Positions 63,527 to 64,000 of a DNA stretch of 64,000 nt are shown here, piece by piece (the stretch's first letter is position 1; each line of letters starts with the position of its first letter). The position numbers were made by a program, and so were the translations under genes. Source of the stretch: Microbacterium sp. STN6 (GTDB taxonomy: Bacteria; Actinomycetota; Actinomycetes; Actinomycetales; Microbacteriaceae); assembly GCF_026410545.1 (NCBI RefSeq), contig NZ_JAPMIT010000002.1:372001-436000 (forward strand), in the 5' to 3' direction. The notes beneath the pieces were generated by a model. The model was not told the origin of the DNA, ran no database searches, and saw only the letters and a list, made by a program, of their open reading frames with translations.

Positions 63527-63547
63527 GCGTTCTGAGCCGGCCATGCC

Positions 63548-63583
63548 GGCGCATCCGCACCGAATGGCGCATCCGCCCCGAAT
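63548..63583 (+). repeat. 18-bp tandem repeat between smc and ftsY
   Basis: GGCGCATCCGCACCGAAT is followed immediately by GGCGCATCCGCCCCGAAT (one mismatch). The second copy runs into the TAGACT -10 box of ftsY, so the duplication forms its upstream promoter region. Confidence 0.8.
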
Positions 63584-63588
63584 AGACT
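63583..63588 (+). promoter_or_regulatory. -10 box (TAGACT) for leaderless ftsY
   Basis: The box, in the string CCGAATAGACT shared with recG, ends six bases before ATG 63595. No Shine-Dalgarno sequence lies between box and ATG. Confidence 0.5.
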
Positions 63589-63594
63589 GGGGCA

Positions 63595-64000
63595 ATGGCA
63601 CAACGCACCCCCTGGTCGCTTTCCGGCGCGCTGCGCGGCCTGTTCGCGAAGAAGACCATCGATGCCGAGACGTGGGACGATCTGGAGGATGCGCTGATCG
63701 GCGCCGACTTCGGTCCCGATGTCACCGATGCGGTGGTCAGCGAGCTGCGGGCCAAGGTCGACCGCTTCAAGACCACAGACCCTGCTGACCTGCAGCGGAT
63801 GCTGCGCGAGAACCTCGAAGAGCGGCTCTCCCGTCTCAACCCCACCCTGAAGCTCACCGAGCGCCCCGCCGTCGTGCTCGTCGTCGGCGTGAACGGCGTG
63901 GGCAAGACCACCACGATCGGCAAGTTCGCCCGGTTCCTCGGCACCTTCAATCGCAGCGTCGTCGTGGGAGCCGCTGACACGTTCCGCGCCGCGGCCGTCG
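63595..64000 (+). CDS. ftsY: Signal recognition particle receptor FtsY (3' end outside window)
   Basis: FtsY is the membrane receptor GTPase that docks SRP-ribosome complexes. The visible 135 residues cover the N domain (MAQRTPWSLSGALRGLFAKK, DLEDALIGADFG), the G1 motif VGVNGVGKTTTIGKFA and the start of the next motif, GAADTFRAAAV. The acidic A domain of longer homologues is absent. The gene runs off the window end. Confidence 0.95.
   Translation, partial: MAQRTPWSLSGALRGLFAKKTIDAETWDDLEDALIGADFGPDVTDAVVSELRAKVDRFKTTDPADLQRMLRENLEERLSRLNPTLKLTERPAVVLVVGVNGVGKTTTIGKFARFLGTFNRSVVVGAADTFRAAAV

Overview
The window is chromosomal DNA of a high-GC actinobacterium, most likely a member of Microbacteriaceae. 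The evidence is the strong GC bias at third codon positions, the gene order rpmF-rnc-mutM-smc-ftsY, and frequent GTG/TTG starts. Several genes also have a TANNNT box 6-8 bases before the start codon (leaderless-type promoters), and there are dispersed palindromes of the GGTTTCGAGAC...CTCCTCAACC type. No 16S rRNA is present, so the assignment is inference.

Bases 1 to about 14,870 are an accessory defence island that looks less GC-rich than the rest. It begins inside a type I restriction-modification operon (hsdS 3' part, hsdR). That operon continues without a gap through a 32-residue small ORF into a two-gene Gabija-type module (OLD-family ATPase/TOPRIM nuclease plus UvrD-like helicase). Convergent to it is a two-gene CBASS module: a patatin phospholipase effector and a CD-NTase with an AGS-C sensor domain. 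A complete IS21-family element (10808-12943, with a 5-bp target duplication) splits a small helix-turn-helix gene. After it come an EcsC-like gene, a gene fragment and a putative PD-(D/E)XK-like protein.

From 14.9 to 24.4 kb lie ordinary accessory metabolism and regulation genes. They include two MarR/esterase divergent pairs arranged as an inverted duplication, a DHA2 transporter, a YdeI-like protein and a ribbon-helix-helix toxin-antitoxin pair. An APH-like kinase, a PfpI-like protein, an MBL-fold hydrolase and a diacylglycerol-kinase-like gene follow. The last of these ends inside tRNA-Glu(CTC).

From 24.6 to 41.1 kb lies a long co-directional signalling and envelope cluster. A yybP-ykoY (Mn2+) riboswitch precedes terC, which overlaps a PP2C phosphatase gene. 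Then come an FHA protein, a membrane Ser/Thr kinase, an FHA/HTH protein, a 1768-residue membrane-anchored Ig-like/FN3 protein, MoxR, DUF58, a transglutaminase-fold membrane protein that has lost its catalytic residues, and another FHA protein. This is the best candidate for an incompletely described system: Mn-tuned phospho-signalling coupled to a MoxR-driven envelope machine. A second MoxR-DUF58-transglutaminase set with an intact catalytic Cys/His sits at 52.7-57.5 kb.

From 41.1 kb to the end are core genes: a leucine-rich leader peptide with an attenuator-like structure, leuCD, murA, plsC, gpsA, ddl, a DUF3515 lipoprotein gene, thiL, rsmD, recG, coaD, the second MoxR cluster, a YceD-like gene, rpmF, rnc, mutM, smc and the start of ftsY. 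Many neighbours overlap by 1-4 bases, indicating translational coupling.
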